Shown piece by piece: positions 4,907 to 6,434 of a DNA stretch of 6,434 nucleotides. The stretch's first letter is position 1; the number at the start of each line of letters is the position of its first letter. Made by a program: the position numbers and the translations under genes. The notes below the pieces were generated by a model. That model saw only the letters and a program-made list of their open reading frames with translations. It searched no databases and was not told the DNA's origin. This DNA comes from Deltaproteobacteria bacterium (GTDB lineage Bacteria; Desulfobacterota; Binatia; DP-6), in the NCBI GenBank assembly GCA_005879245.1, contig VBLA01000189.1, positions 1 through 6,434 of the forward strand. Reading direction: 5' to 3'.

Positions 4907-6423
4907 GCGCGCGCCACGCAGCCACCCTCCTCTGGCTCGCGATCGGCTGCGGCGGCGCCGTCGAGTACACGGGCATGGGCGACGTGGTCGCCGTCGACGA
5001 GAAGGCTGAGCGCGTGACGATCAGTCACGACGACATCCCAGGGCTCATGGGCGCGATGACCATGGGCTTCTCCGTCCGCTCGCCGCAGGTCCTGGCCGCC
5101 GCCCGCCCGGGCACGCGGGTCCGCTTCGGCCTCGAGCAGGAGGGGAACGACCTCATCGTGACGCGCATCGTCCCACTCGGCTCGCCCGAAGGCAGACCCG
5201 GGATCCACGACCACACGCCGCACCACGGCGGCGTGGTCGCCATGGTCGGCATGCTGCACCTGGAGGCCGTGGCCGCACCCGAGGGTCGCCTGCGGGTCTA
5301 CCTGACCGACGTCTGGAGGCGACCGCTCCCCCTCACGGGCGTGACGGGCACTGTCACCCTGAATCTGGCGGACGGGCGACACCAGCTCCCGCTCGTGGTC
5401 CGCGATGACGCACTCGAGGCGGGCGGCCCGCCGCTCGCCGGCCGCGAGGTGGCTGCCCACGTGCAGCTCACGCGCGAAGGCCAGCCGATCGAGATGCACT
5501 TCGTCCTCCCCGTCGACACGGGCGCGGCGGGGGCGGCCGAGGTCCCTCTCGACGGCTGTGTGCCGCCTGCCCCGCGCCCGGGCCCGGCCGACCGTCTGCC
5601 GCGCTGCGTGCTCACGTTCCACCAGCCGGTCACGGCGATGGCGGTCGAGCCCGCCGCTTCGACCGTCCTCGTCGCGGTGGTCGACGGCGGGGTCACGGCG
5701 TGGCGGATGCCCCGTGCCGAGTTCGTCCTCGGCTTCGCGCCACCCCCGCCCATCGCCGTGCCCGGCGGCGCTCCGCCGCACCCCGACGCCGCCAACGCCG
5801 TCGCCGTCAGCCCCGATGGGCGTGAGGCCGTGGTCGCGTTCGAGAACCGGCTCGTCGTCCATGCCACCGACAGCGGCCGCGTGCAGCGGGAGCTGCCCGC
5901 GTTGCGCGGCGTCGTCCGGACGCTCGGCTGGTCACCCGACGGCAAAGGCATCCTGGCCACGGTGTTCTACGACGCGGCCGCCCATCTGCTCGCGGCCGAT
6001 GACGTCGGGAGTGAGGTCGGGCCGATCGCGCTGTTCGATCTGGTGAGTGGGGGACCCCCGCGCCTGCTCGTCGAGTCGCGGCGCGCCGTGGAAAATCTCG
6101 CCTTCGCCGGCGATCACCTCGTGTCCGTCGGGGGTGACGGCGTCGTGCGTGCGTGGGACGTCGCGACCGGAGCGGTGATCGGCCGGGCGCAGGCCCCCGG
6201 TGCGCTCTACCGGCTGGCCGTCGCGCCGGGCGGCCATCTGGTCGCGAGCGCCGGCCTCGACCGGGGCATCCGTCTCTTCGACGGCAGCGTCGTGGTCGAG
6301 ACCCTCGCGTGGCACGAGGCGGCGGTCTGGGGCCTCGCCTGGGTCGGGCCGCTGCTCGTGTCGGGCGACGCCCAGGGACGCGTGGCACTCTGGGATCTGG
6401 GGGACCGTCTCGCGCGGCCCTGA
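4903..6423 (+). CDS. Putative lipoprotein: CusF-like copper-binding domain + His-rich domain + WD40 propeller
   Basis: 506 aa from a proposed CTG at 4903, or 482 aa from the ATG at 4975. The CTG start overlaps the copD stop as CTGA and gives MSARHAATLLWLAIGC, a short lipoprotein signal with lipidated Cys16; the ATG start loses any export signal. Numbering is from CTG. Residues 25-94 form a CusF-like copper-binding fold with H42, M49, M52 and M54 (HDDIPGLMGAMTM); the Trp of classical CusF is Met49, as in CusF-like domains next to SCO proteins. Residues 100-205 start with a His cluster (H102, H104, H107, H108; HTPHHGGVV) and continue with HLEAV and LRVYLTDVWRRPLPL, like domains seen in metal-efflux periplasmic proteins. 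After C219 and C235, residues 236-506 form a WD40 propeller with six visible blade ends: VTAWRM, LVVHAT, IALFDL, VRAWDV, IRLFDG and VALWDL. Likely a membrane-tethered copper-binding scaffold acting with CopC/CopD (inference). Confidence 0.85.
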   Translation: MSARHAATLLWLAIGCGGAVEYTGMGDVVAVDEKAERVTISHDDIPGLMGAMTMGFSVRSPQVLAAARPGTRVRFGLEQEGNDLIVTRIVPLGSPEGRPGIHDHTPHHGGVVAMVGMLHLEAVAAPEGRLRVYLTDVWRRPLPLTGVTGTVTLNLADGRHQLPLVVRDDALEAGGPPLAGREVAAHVQLTREGQPIEMHFVLPVDTGAAGAAEVPLDGCVPPAPRPGPADRLPRCVLTFHQPVTAMAVEPAASTVLVAVVDGGVTAWRMPRAEFVLGFAPPPPIAVPGGAPPHPDAANAVAVSPDGREAVVAFENRLVVHATDSGRVQRELPALRGVVRTLGWSPDGKGILATVFYDAAAHLLAADDVGSEVGPIALFDLVSGGPPRLLVESRRAVENLAFAGDHLVSVGGDGVVRAWDVATGAVIGRAQAPGALYRLAVAPGGHLVASAGLDRGIRLFDGSVVVETLAWHEAAVWGLAWVGPLLVSGDAQGRVALWDLGDRLARP

Positions 6424-6434
6424 TCGCACGACGC

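Noticed and set aside
4750..5862. Long open frame on the - strand (370 codons) opposite the CusF/WD40 gene
   Set aside because: It is a shadow of a gene with clear domains on the + strand; its His/Arg/Asp/Gly-rich composition is a mirror artefact.
1..6434. tRNA, rRNA, CRISPR arrays, insertion sequences
   Set aside because: I saw no spaced direct repeats, transposase-like protein, terminal inverted repeats, or tRNA/rRNA-like sequence. Coding density leaves no room for a large RNA gene.

Overview
The window is GC-rich DNA (roughly 70% by eye) from a Gram-negative bacterium. All supported genes lie on the + strand, tightly packed, and nearly every product carries an export signal. The many predicted outer-membrane, periplasmic and lipoprotein products, with CopC/CopD and CusF-like modules, fit a diderm of a high-GC proteobacterial or 'deltaproteobacterial' type (Binatota-like MAGs come to mind). 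That placement is inference only; nothing in the window fixes the taxon.

Layout. At 2-601 is the C-terminal part of a probable outer-membrane beta-barrel, cut by the left edge. One base after its stop comes a di-heme c-type cytochrome (603-1310). Then follows an unrecognised exported protein (1358-1930) whose reading frame appears broken: frame -1 continues at once as 1924-2298, and one extra G in the G run at 1906-1909 would join the two into a 313-aa protein. After 20 bp comes a small exported Cys/His-rich protein with a TTG start (2319-2720). A 61-bp spacer follows, with three adjacent inverted repeats in or next to it. The last block is a second probable outer-membrane barrel (2782-3711), CopC (3708-4079), CopD (4076-4906) and a large protein joining a CusF-like copper-binding domain, a His-rich envelope domain and a WD40 propeller (4903 or 4975 to 6423).

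The last four genes look translationally coupled. Barrel-copC and copC-copD share ATGA overlaps, and I propose that copD and the WD40 gene share a CTGA overlap with a CTG start. That start restores a lipoprotein signal (lipobox AIGC) missing from the ATG-started version.

Working model (inference): an envelope copper-handling operon. The second barrel would be an outer-membrane port or anchor, the Cys/His mini-protein and CopC would bind copper in the periplasm, CopD would move it across the inner membrane, and the CusF-WD40 lipoprotein would be a membrane-tethered copper-binding scaffold. The upstream barrel and di-heme cytochrome may be an electron-transfer unit in the same transcript. The most novel items are the CusF/His-rich/WD40 fusion, the Cys/His mini-protein, and three exported proteins whose predicted mature N-terminus is histidine.
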